A DNA stretch of 64,000 bases, from positions 44,408 through 108,407 of the forward strand of contig JAGPDF010000003.1 in the NCBI GenBank assembly GCA_018057705.1. The letters run 5' to 3'. Position numbers and translations under genes: made by a program. Source of the DNA: Thermoanaerobaculia bacterium. Its GTDB lineage: Bacteria > Acidobacteriota > Thermoanaerobaculia > Multivoradales > JAGPDF01. Shown piece by piece: positions 16,727 to 24,904 of the stretch. Below the pieces are notes generated by a model that had not been told where the DNA came from, ran no database searches, and saw only the letters and a program-made list of their open reading frames with translations. How positions within the stretch are numbered: position 1 is the first letter of the stretch; the number at the start of each line of letters is the position of its first letter.

Positions 16727-17659
16727 ATGCCAAGAAGACTACGCTACATCCCGCCCGGAGGAGCGCTTGTCGAGGTCACCTGTCGGACCCTCCAGGGCCG
16801 TCTGCTGCTGCGCCCTTCGGCGGGCCTCAACGACGTCATCCGGGGCGTCCTCGCCCGCGCTGCGCGTCTGGCATCGGTTCCGATCCACGCCCCGGCCTTC
16901 CTCTCCAACCACTACCACCTCCTACTCTCGGTCACCGACGCCCAGCAGCTTGCCGAGTTCATGAACTACCTCAACTCGAATCTCGCCCGCGAGGCCGGCC
17001 GCCTCGCGCGCTGGCGCGAGAAGTTCTGGGGCGGGCGATATAAGGCGGTTATCGTCTCCGACGAGGAAGCGGCCCAGGTGGCCCGGCTTGCGTACGTCCT
17101 GGCGCAAGGTGTCAAGGAAGGGCTCGTCGCTTCGCCGTTCGACTGGCCCGGGGTCCATTGCGCCCAAGCCCTGACCGAGGGGACGCCCCTCTCCGGCCGC
17201 TGGCGCGACCGCACCCTCGAGTCCAGGGCACAGCGCCAGGGGCTTCCGCTCGAGCCGCGAGATTTCATGGAGCAGGAGGAGCTCCAGCTCACTCCCCTTC
17301 CGTGCTGGGAATCGATCCCCCCGGAGGAGTATCGAGCTCGGGTTCACCAGATGATCGATGCGATCGAGACGGACGCCCGACTGCAGCAGGAGGCGACCGG
17401 GACCTCTCCGCTCGGCGCCGACGCCGTCTGCCGGCAGAATCCCCATCACGAGCCGAACCGGATCAAGAAGGGTCCAGCCCCGCTGGTGCATGCCGTGGCT
17501 CCGGCGGTGCGCCGCAGCATTCGCAAGGCCTACTTCGCCTTCCGCGATGCCTACCGATATGCCGCGAACCGGCTACGCACGGGCGCGACGGACTTCGAGT
17601 TCCCACCGGGCGCGTTTCCACCGCCGCTCCCGGTCCGAGCCGCGGCACGAAGCGGCTAG
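16727..17659 (+). CDS. REP-associated tyrosine transposase (RAYT, Y1/HUH family)
   Basis: 310 residues, ATG at 16727. The N-terminal half is a TnpA-REP-like Y1 transposase: MPRRLRYIPPGGALVEVTCRT, the HUH metal motif in FLSNHYHLLLSV, then LAEFMNYLNSNLAREAGRL and the helix YVLAQGVKEGLV carrying the candidate catalytic tyrosine, followed by SPFDWPGVHC. The C-terminal 150 residues are the basic extension seen in RAYTs of this type. Single-copy RAYTs act on REP hairpins rather than on themselves. REP copies flank this gene on both sides in opposite orientations, which supports the call. No frameshift is seen and the gene looks functional. Confidence 0.9.
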   Translation: MPRRLRYIPPGGALVEVTCRTLQGRLLLRPSAGLNDVIRGVLARAARLASVPIHAPAFLSNHYHLLLSVTDAQQLAEFMNYLNSNLAREAGRLARWREKFWGGRYKAVIVSDEEAAQVARLAYVLAQGVKEGLVASPFDWPGVHCAQALTEGTPLSGRWRDRTLESRAQRQGLPLEPRDFMEQEELQLTPLPCWESIPPEEYRARVHQMIDAIETDARLQQEATGTSPLGADAVCRQNPHHEPNRIKKGPAPLVHAVAPAVRRSIRKAYFAFRDAYRYAANRLRTGATDFEFPPGAFPPPLPVRAAARSG

Positions 17660-17898
17660 CGACCCTCCGAGTTGGTTCCCAGATCGCGAGGCGGATCGAG
17701 GAGGCAAGGCCTATCAAGGACGAAAGTCCGTGATCCTGAGAGAACACCGCGCCGAACCCGAGCGAAAAAGGGGCGTGACTGCTTGCCTAGAGTTCAGTCC
17801 GCAGCTTCCACGTCCCGTTGGATCGTGCTGAAATTCCGAAAGAGCTAAGAATGCACTAGTGCTTCCGGCACCTATCAGAAGCAGTAGGAAATCCGCTG

Positions 17899-17955
17899 GA
17901 AATCGGGTGGCACCTCTTTCCCTCTTTCCCCAGGAAATCGGGTGGCAGCTCTTTC
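17899..17955 (+). repeat. REP pair downstream of the RAYT gene
   Basis: GAAATCGGGTGGCACCTC (then TTTC) at 17899-17920 and a one-base variant with GGCAGCTC at 17934-17955, followed by an AGCACCTCTTTC fragment. They lie in the 333-base gap 17660-17992, which otherwise shows nothing recognisable. Confidence 0.85.
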
Positions 17956-17992
17956 AGCACCTCTTTCAGCACGATTCTCGAGCGCGACGAGG

Positions 17993-18682
17993 TCATTCTT
18001 CAGCCCTGAGAATCGCCGCCACGCGAGAAAGCGATTGCGGCTCATCGTCAGCAATCAAAGTCAGCGCCGTTGGTTCAATGACGTCGCCCGTCAGACGAAA
18101 CCGAACAAGGGCATTGAAGGACGACAATGCGCCAGGGCCCGGGCGAAAGCCCGCGACGAGCGTGCGATCGCCGACTTCCGCCGACGGATGGAAGGTCGAT
18201 TTCTTGGACAGGAACCTCGCCCCCTGAGCGTCGAACCAGCCGCCCTCTTCCAGGACTGAGAGTCGATCGCTTGGTGTGTAGGTTCCCTTTAGTGCCTCTT
18301 CGACATCGATATCAATTCGGCGTACCACCTTCCCCGAAATGCAGTGCATTCCCACTTCAATGTTTGCAATTCTTCCGACCAAGACCTCGCCCGCTGACCT
18401 TAGGGCTTCCAGCGTTGCGATCCGGTCCAGCCCGGCCTCCGGCGCGACCGAAAAAACCTCTGGCACCCCTTGTCTCGCGGGAACTGACTTGTACGCCACG
18501 ATCCAGCCCCGACAGCGCTGGTCTAGTGGCAGAAGCTCCCACTCTCCGCTTGCAATCTCGTCACCGGAGACGAAAAGGCGCGTCGAGAGGTCGGGCCCCA
18601 TATTCAACGGTTCGGAGGTAGAAGCCTGGCCACCACCCGCGGCAAGGGCTAAGACTAGAACGGCACACATGCGCGAAGTCAT
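17993..18682 (-). CDS. exported protein of unknown function
   Basis: 229 residues. ATG at 18682 with CAGGAG eight bases upstream, and a signal peptide MTSRMCAVLVLALAAGGGQAS. The base composition is less GC-rich than neighbouring genes. The mature chain has a predicted beta-rich stretch (EVLVGRIANIEVGMHCISGKVVRRIDIDVEEALKGTY ... LSVLEEGGWF) that resembles secreted domains reporting a cost or flux value, but no named family fits. It sits inside the RAYT/REP/IS patch, so it may be horizontally acquired or an insertion site passenger. Confidence 0.65.
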   Translation of the reverse strand: MTSRMCAVLVLALAAGGGQASTSEPLNMGPDLSTRLFVSGDEIASGEWELLPLDQRCRGWIVAYKSVPARQGVPEVFSVAPEAGLDRIATLEALRSAGEVLVGRIANIEVGMHCISGKVVRRIDIDVEEALKGTYTPSDRLSVLEEGGWFDAQGARFLSKKSTFHPSAEVGDRTLVAGFRPGPGALSSFNALVRFRLTGDVIEPTALTLIADDEPQSLSRVAAILRAEE

Positions 18683-18734
18683 CAATGAGTCTCCTGGAGC
18701 TGCCCCGATTCGGTGGACAGTTTACGGCTTTCAC

Positions 18735-19214
18735 TCATACGAACGGTTGTGGGCTTGTAGTGGAGCCCCGGGGGGGCTCCATCAGCTCTTCTTCAGTCCC
18801 ACGGAAGCGTGGCGTGCCGCCGACCTCGGCGGCTAAGCCCGAGTCGGCGTGACGAGCTTCGAAGCACATCGGGCTGATGTTCCCGATCGCCGAGTGCCGG
18901 CGCCGGGGGTTGTAGAAGCCTTCGACAAGGAAAAAGACCGCTATTCGGGCCTCGACCGGGGTCCGAAACATCCTGCGATTGAGCAACTCGCATTCGAGTG
19001 TGGCGAAGAAGCTCTCTCACATCGCGTTGTCGAAACAGTCGCCGACCGTGCCCATCGAAGGGCGGACATGCGCCTCGCAGCAGCGCCTGCCAAATTCGAT
19101 CGAGGTGTACTGGCAGCCTTGGTCGGAGTGGTGCATCACGTCCTGCGGCTTTCTCCGCTCGAGCGCCATCCCGAGCGCCTCCGCGATGAGCTCGGTGCGC
19201 AGATGCGTGCGCAT
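18735..19214 (-). pseudogene. decayed IS3-family transposase (OrfB C-terminal part)
   Basis: Reading the minus strand from about 19214 gives LRTELIAEALGMALERRKP, the rve-domain stretch MHHSDQGCQYTSIEFG with a catalytic Asp, and GDCFDNAM. A TGA (19019-19017) then stands where a cysteine or alanine codon is expected, immediately before the catalytic Glu of ESFFATLE. The same frame continues through FRTPVEARIAVFFLVEGFYNPRRRHSAIGNISPMCFE. OrfA and the first part of OrfB, with the first catalytic Asp, are missing. The upstream end is fused to a RAYT fragment. The element cannot encode an active transposase. Confidence 0.9.
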
Positions 19215-19300
19215 CGCACGACCGGACCCTCGAGTCCAAGGCACGGCGCAAGGGGCTTGCGCTCGAGCCGCAGGCCTTCCTGGAGCAGGAGGATTTCCAG
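19215..19300 (+). pseudogene. remnant of a second RAYT gene
   Basis: In one plus-strand frame, codons from 19220 read DRTLESKARRKGLALEPQAF then LEQEDFQP. This aligns with DRTLESRAQRQGLPLEPRDF-MEQEELQL of the intact RAYT at 16727-17659. Only about 26 codons survive. Upstream it abuts the IS3 remnant and downstream it runs into REP units. Confidence 0.75.
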
Positions 19301-19327
19301 CCACGCCAGGCGGCACCTTTCAGGCAG

Positions 19328-19412
19328 GAAATCGGGTGGCACCTCTCAGAAATCGGGTGGCACCTTTTTCAGCAGCACCTTTTTCAGCACCTTTTTCACG
19401 GGAGGTGCCACC
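19328..19412. repeat. REP cluster beside the RAYT remnant
   Basis: Two direct copies of GAAATCGGGTGGCACCT start at 19328 and 19349. They are followed by three AGCACCTTTTTC-type fragments and an inverted GGTGCCACC at 19404-19412 that can pair with GGTGGCACC upstream. This is the third REP cluster in 2.8 kb. Confidence 0.85.
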
Positions 19413-19508
19413 CTCGTCCCGCTCCCCAGTGACCCTCTGCGCCGGAATGGGCAACCTCCCGCGACCCCTCGCGTATCGACCAGCGAGCCTTCCATCAGGA
19501 GATGGGGC

Positions 19509-19558
19509 TTGACAGCTCCCGAAACCTCAAACTACAGTTGTCGTACTACAAGTGTAGT
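19509..19558 (+). promoter_or_regulatory. promoter with two adjacent BlaI/MecI-type operators
   Basis: TTGACA at 19509-19514 is a perfect -35 box; TACAGT at 19533-19538 is a fair -10 with an 18-base spacer. Two dyads lie end to end over the -10: ACTACAGTTGTCGT (19531-19544, one mismatch) and ACTACAAGTGTAGT (19545-19558, perfect 6-2-6). The TACA/TGTA half-sites are the hallmark of BlaI/MecI operators. Occupancy would block the promoter, giving autorepression of the downstream pair. Confidence 0.8.
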
Positions 19559-19582
19559 TGTGGTCCGGCGAGAGGAGATTCG

Positions 19583-20032
19583 ATGGCGAAGCGGCAGCGC
19601 AAGACTCAGCTCTCCGATCTGCAGCTCGCGGTGATGCGCGTGCTCTGGAGCCGCGGCGAGGCGACGACGGCCGACGTCGTCGCCGACCTTGCCGCCGAGC
19701 GCGGGCTGGCGCACACCACGGTGGCGACACTCCTCACGCGGCTGGAGAAGCGCGGCGTCGTCGCTCAGCGCCGTGACGGCCGCACCTGGATCTACAGCGC
19801 CAGCATGAGCGAGACCGAAGTCCAGCGCTCGATGGTCGCCGACCTCGTCGCGTCGCTGTTCGGCGGCGACAGGACGGCGCTGGTCGCACACCTGGTGAGC
19901 ACCGACGAAGTCTCCTCCGGCGATCTCGCCGCCGTCCGCGCCCGCCTGCGCGCCGCCAGAACCGCGAATCGACCGCCGGAGACCCCGGAGACCCCGCAAA
20001 CCCCGGATACCTCGGAGATTGCCGATGTCTGA
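19583..20032 (+). CDS. BlaI/MecI/CopY-family repressor
   Basis: 149 residues, ATG at 19583 after AGAGGAG. A winged-helix domain (LSDLQLAVMRVLWSRGEATTADVV ... LAHTTVATLLTRLEKRGVVAQRRDGRTWIYSA) is typical, followed by a dimerisation helix region (VQRSMVADLVASLFGGDRTALVAHLV) and a Pro/Thr-rich tail. It should bind the two TACA/TGTA dyads just upstream and be inactivated by cleavage driven by the metallopeptidase encoded next. The gene overlaps the metallopeptidase start by eight bases. No beta-lactamase or PBP gene is adjacent, so the regulon is unlikely to be classical resistance. Confidence 0.92.
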   Translation: MAKRQRKTQLSDLQLAVMRVLWSRGEATTADVVADLAAERGLAHTTVATLLTRLEKRGVVAQRRDGRTWIYSASMSETEVQRSMVADLVASLFGGDRTALVAHLVSTDEVSSGDLAAVRARLRAARTANRPPETPETPQTPDTSEIADV

Positions 20033-22130
20033 CCCACTGCTGCCGCTCGCGACCTGGCTCGGTACGTATCTCCTCCACTCCACCGTGCTCTTCGGCATCG
20101 CCTGGGCGATCGACCGATGGCGTTGGCTGCGTTCCCCCGCGCTCCGCGAGCTCCTCTGGCGCGCGGCCATGGTCGGCGCGCTCGTCACGGCGACGGCCCA
20201 GAGTGCCGGTGTCGCGGCGCGCGCGCCGATGGCGTCGTGGCTCCCTTTCACCCCCCGCACCCTGCCGCTGGCGGTCGCCCGGGAGGTCGGGGCCGCCGAT
20301 GCCGCAACCTTCGGCGCCGCCATCGCAGCCGACGCAGCCATCGCAGCCGTCGCAACGAGCGCCGCGAGCGAGCCGGCGCTACCGGCGCCGCGCCCGACGG
20401 ACTCGGCCGGGGCCGGGAACCGGGCCGGTTCGTCCGGCCAATGGATGTCGTTGCGCTTGCCGCGCCTGATCGCCGCGCTCTGGATCGCCGGAGCCGCCTT
20501 GCTGATCCTGCGCCTCGCAGCGCACGGTTGGCGGACGCGGCGCGACCTCGCCGGCCGCACGCCCGGTGACGCGGCTCTGCGTCGCGAGCTGGCATCGATC
20601 TGTGACACGCAGCGGCGGTCGGTGCCCGCGCTCTCCGTGACCGCCGCCATCGCCGGACCGGTCGCACTGCCGAACGGCGAGATCGTCCTGCCGCCCTGGG
20701 TATCCGTTCAGCTCGACGTCCGCCAGCGACGCGCGGTGCTCGCGCACGAGCTCGCCCACCAGGTACGGCGCGATCCGCAGTGGCTGGTGCTCACGCTGGC
20801 GCTCGATGCGCTTCTCTGGCTGCAGCCGCTCCACCGCCTGGCACGCCGCCGACTCGGCGCTCTCGCGGAGCTCGAAGCCGACGCCTGGGCCGCCCGCCTG
20901 CTCTGCGATCCGCGCGCCCTCGCCGAGTCGCTCGCCGCCTGCGCCGAGCGCCTCTTCGCCACCCGTACCGCCCTGTGGAGCGCCGGCATGGTGACCGGCT
21001 CCCGCCACGACTGTCCGCTCCTCGAACGCATCGATCGCCTCTTGAAAGGATCCGCCATGACCCATCCGAAGAGCACGTGGCCGGCACGCGCCGGCGCCCT
21101 CGCGGTTCTCTCAGCCGGCATCTTCCTCCTCCCGGGCTGCGGGCCGGCGGGCTTCGGCCAGATCGGCGGCGGGAGCTCGACGTCGATCTCGATTTCCGAC
21201 GACGGCGACACCCGGATGTCCGTCCGCCGCGCCGGCTACTCGATGCGCATGGATTCCGACGGCGAAGTGACCTTCACGGCGGACGAGTCGGACGTCGCGA
21301 CGTTGTCCGCCGGCGGCACCTTCTCCTTGACGGAGAAGTCCGGCGGAGTCGAGCACGTCTACAAGGTGAAGTCCCCTGGCGACACTCTCGAACGCACCTT
21401 CTTCCGCGACGGCGACGAGGTCGTTCCCGACGCCGAAGCCCGCCAGTGGCTCGCCGCAGCGCTGCCCAGGATGTTCCGCGAGTCGGGACTCGACGCCGAC
21501 GCCCGCGTCGGTCGCCTGCTTGCCCGCGGCGGGCCCGAGCTCGTGCTCGCCGAGGTCGATCTCGCGGTGAGCGACCACGCGAAGTCCACCTACCTCGGAA
21601 AACTCTTGGGCACCGTCCAACTCGATGCGCAGCAGTTCGAACGCGCCCTGGCGAGTGCCGCCAAGCTCGGCTCCGACCATGAGCTGCGCACCGCGCTCGA
21701 GCTGGGGCTTGCAACGCAGGAGCTCGACGGCGCACGAGTGACTGCGCTCCTCGCGACGGCGCAGCAGCTCGGTTCGGACTTCGAGCTGCGCTCGCTGCTC
21801 GAGCGTGTCGCCCCCCGCGGCGGCGACCCGGAGGTCGCGGCCGCCTACCTGACCGCCACCCGCGAGCTCGATTCCGACTTCGAGCGCCGCACCGCGATCG
21901 TCGCGCTCCTCGACGGAGCCAGGCTGGACGGCGCCGGCCTCGCAGAGGTGCTCGACCTCGCCTCCGGTATGGGTTCCGATTTCGAGAAGCGCACGGTTCT
22001 CGAGCTGGTGGCCGGGAGCGTCGCAGCCGACCCTGACCTCAACCGTCGCTACCGCGACGTCGCGCGTGGAATGAGCGATTTCGAACGCGGCGAGGCGCTC
22101 CGGGCTCTCGACGACGCGATGTCGATTTAG
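20025..22130 (+). CDS. BlaR1-type M56 membrane metallopeptidase with C-terminal helical repeats
   Basis: 701 residues; ATG at 20025 with GGAG upstream, overlapping the repressor gene. The N-terminal membrane part has several helices and the zinc-peptidase motif HELAH at residues 241-245 (VLAHELAHQVRRDP), followed by the third ligand region ELEADAWAARLL. After a further hydrophobic segment (ALAVLSAGIFLLPGC, lipoprotein-like in sequence) comes an external region. Instead of a penicillin-binding sensor, its last about 180 residues contain four repeats of the form GSDxELR-(T/S)xLEL / DSDFERRTAIVALL / GSDFEKRTVLELV. It probably cleaves or triggers cleavage of the partner repressor on sensing an envelope signal. 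The signal is unknown. Confidence 0.87.
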   Translation: MSDPLLPLATWLGTYLLHSTVLFGIAWAIDRWRWLRSPALRELLWRAAMVGALVTATAQSAGVAARAPMASWLPFTPRTLPLAVAREVGAADAATFGAAIAADAAIAAVATSAASEPALPAPRPTDSAGAGNRAGSSGQWMSLRLPRLIAALWIAGAALLILRLAAHGWRTRRDLAGRTPGDAALRRELASICDTQRRSVPALSVTAAIAGPVALPNGEIVLPPWVSVQLDVRQRRAVLAHELAHQVRRDPQWLVLTLALDALLWLQPLHRLARRRLGALAELEADAWAARLLCDPRALAESLAACAERLFATRTALWSAGMVTGSRHDCPLLERIDRLLKGSAMTHPKSTWPARAGALAVLSAGIFLLPGCGPAGFGQIGGGSSTSISISDDGDTRMSVRRAGYSMRMDSDGEVTFTADESDVATLSAGGTFSLTEKSGGVEHVYKVKSPGDTLERTFFRDGDEVVPDAEARQWLAAALPRMFRESGLDADARVGRLLARGGPELVLAEVDLAVSDHAKSTYLGKLLGTVQLDAQQFERALASAAKLGSDHELRTALELGLATQELDGARVTALLATAQQLGSDFELRSLLERVAPRGGDPEVAAAYLTATRELDSDFERRTAIVALLDGARLDGAGLAEVLDLASGMGSDFEKRTVLELVAGSVAADPDLNRRYRDVARGMSDFERGEALRALDDAMSI

Positions 22131-22185
22131 ACCCGACGGGGCGCGACGATCTAAGATCGGCGCTCACGACCTGCCGGAGCTGCCG

Positions 22186-22668
22186 ATGCCGCGACGATAC
22201 TGGCTGATGAAGTGCGAGCCCGAGGCCTACACGATCGGCGACCTCGAGCGCGATCGAAGCACGACCTGGGAGGGGGTGCGCAATTACCAAGCGCGCAACC
22301 TCCTGCGCGACGACATGCAGGTTGGCGACGGCGTACTGTTCTACGCCTCGAACGCCGAGCCCTCGGGCGTCACCGGCCTGGCGGAGATCGTCCGCTCCGG
22401 ATTTCCCGACCCGACGGCGTGGCGACAAGGACACGAGTACTTCGACCCGGCCTCGACGAAGACGAAGCCCGTCTGGTACTCGGTCGAGATCGGTTTCGTC
22501 GAGCGCTTCGCCGCGACCCTTCCACTGGCGACGCTCAAGGCGACGCGCGGGCTCGACAAGATGCTGGTGACGCAGAAGGGCAGCCGCCTTTCGGTCCAGC
22601 CGGTGACCCGGGCGGAGTACGACATCGTCGTGCGCCTCGCCCGACGCGCCGGCCGGCCCCGCCGATGA
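22186..22668 (+). CDS. EVE-domain protein
   Basis: 160 residues covering one EVE (PUA-like) domain from end to end: YWLMKCEPEAYTIGDLERD, WEGVRNYQARNLLRDDMQVGDGVLFYASN, GVTGLAEIVRSGFPDPTAW, and WYSVEIGFVERF. EVE domains bind modified bases in DNA or RNA. A GGAG lies shortly before the ATG. The gene stands alone, so it could be a housekeeping or defence-associated reader; context does not decide. Confidence 0.9.
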   Translation: MPRRYWLMKCEPEAYTIGDLERDRSTTWEGVRNYQARNLLRDDMQVGDGVLFYASNAEPSGVTGLAEIVRSGFPDPTAWRQGHEYFDPASTKTKPVWYSVEIGFVERFAATLPLATLKATRGLDKMLVTQKGSRLSVQPVTRAEYDIVVRLARRAGRPRR

Positions 22669-22855
22669 CCCGAGCGGGAGCCCCCGCACAGCCGCGGTTC
22701 CGACCTGGACCTTGACCTTCCCCTCTTTGACGACTATTTTCACGGCAGCAGCTCTGCGCCAGGGACGTCCGCTCGTGTGTCACCGAAGCGCAATTTCGGT
22801 TTCCTCCCCTGCCTCGAGTGTGCAGTCGCTGGCGGCGGGTACCTAGGAGAGTCAG

Positions 22856-23992
22856 ATGGCATTCAGGGGATCACTTGCCGAACTTCCGCTGACCGACATC
22901 CTTCAGCTCGTGGCGGTATCGAGCAAGACCGGCGTGATCACGCTGCACAACGCCGACGCCCGCGGCGAGATTCACATCGACAAGGGCAGAATTTCACATG
23001 CGACGAGCGGCCCACTCGCCGGCGAGCAGGCGTTCTTCGAGCTCGCGCGCTGGCTGGCGGGAGAGTTCGAGTTCACCCAGGACGCCCAGGTGGCCTCGCG
23101 CACCATCGAAACCTCGAACACCAACCTCCTGCTGGAGGCTGCGCGGCAGATCGACGAATGGAAACTGCTGGCGAAGAAGATCGGTTCGACCCGCATGGTG
23201 CTCATCTTCGAACCGAACGCCTCCAGTTCGATCTCGCTGACGCCACAGGAGTGGGCCATCGTCACTCGGGTCGATGAGCGGCGAAATATCGATGAGATCG
23301 CCGCGGCTCTCGGTCATAGCGTGTTCGAAACCTGCAAGGTGGTCCACGGTCTCCTGACTTCCAGAGTTCTCGGCCTGCGTGAGGATCTGCGTCAGCTGCC
23401 GCTCGATCGCGTCCGGCGCCTCTCCGGAGTCGAACAGGACCGCTTGGCCCTCGAGATCCACCGCGTCGCCGCTGAGCTGCTCGATGAACAGCATCGTTCG
23501 CCCGAGCTCGACGGCGCGCTGCGCCTCTACCGCGCCGAGTACGAATCAGGCCGCACGTTCGACGCGCTGCTCGATCTGGTCCGGGAGGCCGAAAAGTCCG
23601 TCTCCGGCATCCTGGGGCCGCACCAGGCCCGCGCCTTCCTCGACCGCGTCGTGCTGCTGCTCGGCGGCGGCGAGAGCGCGCGCATCTCCTCGGCGGCGAC
23701 GCGTCCGCTGGCGCCGGCGGTGCGTCCGCCGGAGCCCTCCTCGCGTCCGTCGGAACCGCTGGCGCGGACGGCCAGCCCGCCCCTCGATCTCGCCAAGATC
23801 CGCAGCCGCCTGGCGGAGCTCACCTATCAGGGGCTCGGCCCCGAGGGCGAAGTCCATGTCCTGCGGATCGAAAAGGCGAAACGCGCCGAAGAGCTCCTCA
23901 AGGTCGCCACCGCCAGCCGCGACCTGCTGCGCAAGATCGGCAAGGAGGAGGTCGCCGGCGCCATCGAGGCGGAGCTCGGCCTGCTCGCCTGA
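22856..23992 (+). CDS. DUF4388 (PATAN-like) signalling protein
   Basis: 378 residues, ATG after TAGGAGAG. The first about 105 residues are a DUF4388 domain: FRGSLAELPLTDILQLVAVSSKTGVITL, GEIHIDKGRISHATSGPLAGEQAFFELARWLAGEFEF. The middle (EWAIVTRVDERRNIDEIAAALGHSVFETCKVVHGLL) resembles a second helical module. Then comes a Pro/Ser/Arg-rich linker and a C-terminal helical segment (LAKIRSRLAELTYQGLGPEGEVHVLRIEKAKRAEELLKVA). DUF4388 proteins accompany two-component and gliding or polarity systems in delta-proteobacteria and Acidobacteria. No kinase is adjacent. Confidence 0.82.
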   Translation: MAFRGSLAELPLTDILQLVAVSSKTGVITLHNADARGEIHIDKGRISHATSGPLAGEQAFFELARWLAGEFEFTQDAQVASRTIETSNTNLLLEAARQIDEWKLLAKKIGSTRMVLIFEPNASSSISLTPQEWAIVTRVDERRNIDEIAAALGHSVFETCKVVHGLLTSRVLGLREDLRQLPLDRVRRLSGVEQDRLALEIHRVAAELLDEQHRSPELDGALRLYRAEYESGRTFDALLDLVREAEKSVSGILGPHQARAFLDRVVLLLGGGESARISSAATRPLAPAVRPPEPSSRPSEPLARTASPPLDLAKIRSRLAELTYQGLGPEGEVHVLRIEKAKRAEELLKVATASRDLLRKIGKEEVAGAIEAELGLLA

Positions 23993-24035
23993 TCCGAACC
24001 GCTCCCGACGCCCCTCACCCGACCCGGGCGGAGCA

Positions 24036-24701
24036 TCAGATCGTCCGACGGCTCGGTCGCGCCACTTCCCGCGCCCGGACGACGTAACGCAGCGGCGCCG
24101 GGCCGACGTAGTGGAAGGGATAACAGGTCACCAGGGTGAGTGTCGGGTGATCCGCCGGCGTCAGGACGTCGATGCGCTGCGGCGGGACGATGCGAATCGA
24201 CTCGACCTCGTATCGAAACTCGCCCTCCCCGGTCCGCAGGATCAACGGATCCCCCTGGTCGAGCTCGCCCAGTCCGCGAAAATCGGTGTCGCGGTGGCCG
24301 GCGAGGGCGACGTCCCCCGGCTCTCCCGGGCGGGAGCTCGCCGGGATCCGTCCCACCGCGCGGCGCAGCGTTTGCGCGTCGACACCGTCGACGACGAGTG
24401 CCGAGAGCGCGATCGATGGAATCTCGAGCTGGGCGACGAACGGCAGCTCCCGCGCGCGGCTCGCTGCGCGAGGGTGGATCCGGTCGCCCGACCGGCTCGG
24501 GTCGCTCGCGCCCGGCTCGTCTTGCGCGGCTCGGCTCGCCTCTGCAGCGCGCAGGCTTTCGTCGAGGGCGCGACCCTGGCGAGCCCTGAAGAGAGCGCGA
24601 TCCGCCACCGAGAATGAGATGAGCAGAGCGCTGGCGACGGCGACCGTCCAGAGCGCGGCTTCGATCCACCCCCAGGCAGAGCGTCGTCTTCTCAGCGCCA
24701 T
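24036..24701 (-). CDS. sortase, class D-like
   Basis: 221 residues with an N-terminal anchor helix (IEAALWTVAVASALLISFSVA) and a sortase beta-barrel. The catalytic set is visible: histidine in AGHRDTDFRGLGEL, cysteine in TLVTCYPFHYVG (about Cys193) and arginine in LRYVVRA (about Arg205). The TLxTCYPF pattern fits class D/E sortases, which occur in some Gram-negative bacteria. The gene lies directly downstream, on the same strand, of a protein carrying an LPATA tail. That neighbour is the obvious substrate. What it is attached to in a didermic cell is unknown. Confidence 0.9.
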   Translation of the reverse strand: MALRRRRSAWGWIEAALWTVAVASALLISFSVADRALFRARQGRALDESLRAAEASRAAQDEPGASDPSRSGDRIHPRAASRARELPFVAQLEIPSIALSALVVDGVDAQTLRRAVGRIPASSRPGEPGDVALAGHRDTDFRGLGELDQGDPLILRTGEGEFRYEVESIRIVPPQRIDVLTPADHPTLTLVTCYPFHYVGPAPLRYVVRAREVARPSRRTI

Positions 24702-24730
24702 TGGAACCCTCGGAGTTACCGGCTACGTCG

Positions 24731-24761
24731 GAGCGGTCGGAGCGGTCGGAGCGGTCGGAGC
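24731..24761. repeat. short tandem repeat GAGCGGTCG
   Basis: Three perfect 9-bp units (24731-24757) and a partial fourth, between the sortase and its likely substrate gene. Related GCGATCGCG/GCGATCACG units continue to about 24806. The rest of the 203-base gap shows no gene or clear terminator. Confidence 0.85.
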
Positions 24762-24904
24762 CATCAGATGAGTTGGAGCGATCGCGGCGATCACGGCGAT
24801 CGCGGCCTGTCCGTCAGGAAGCGAAGACGCCGGCGCGTCCGCGAACGGACGCTCCGGCGGGTTCGGCAGTTTCGGGTCGGCCGCTCACGGGCCGACCGGC
24901 AGGC

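Noticed and set aside
19583-22130. Classical beta-lactam resistance regulation.
   Set aside because: No beta-lactamase or PBP2a-like gene is adjacent, and the sensor end of the metallopeptidase is not penicillin-binding in sequence.
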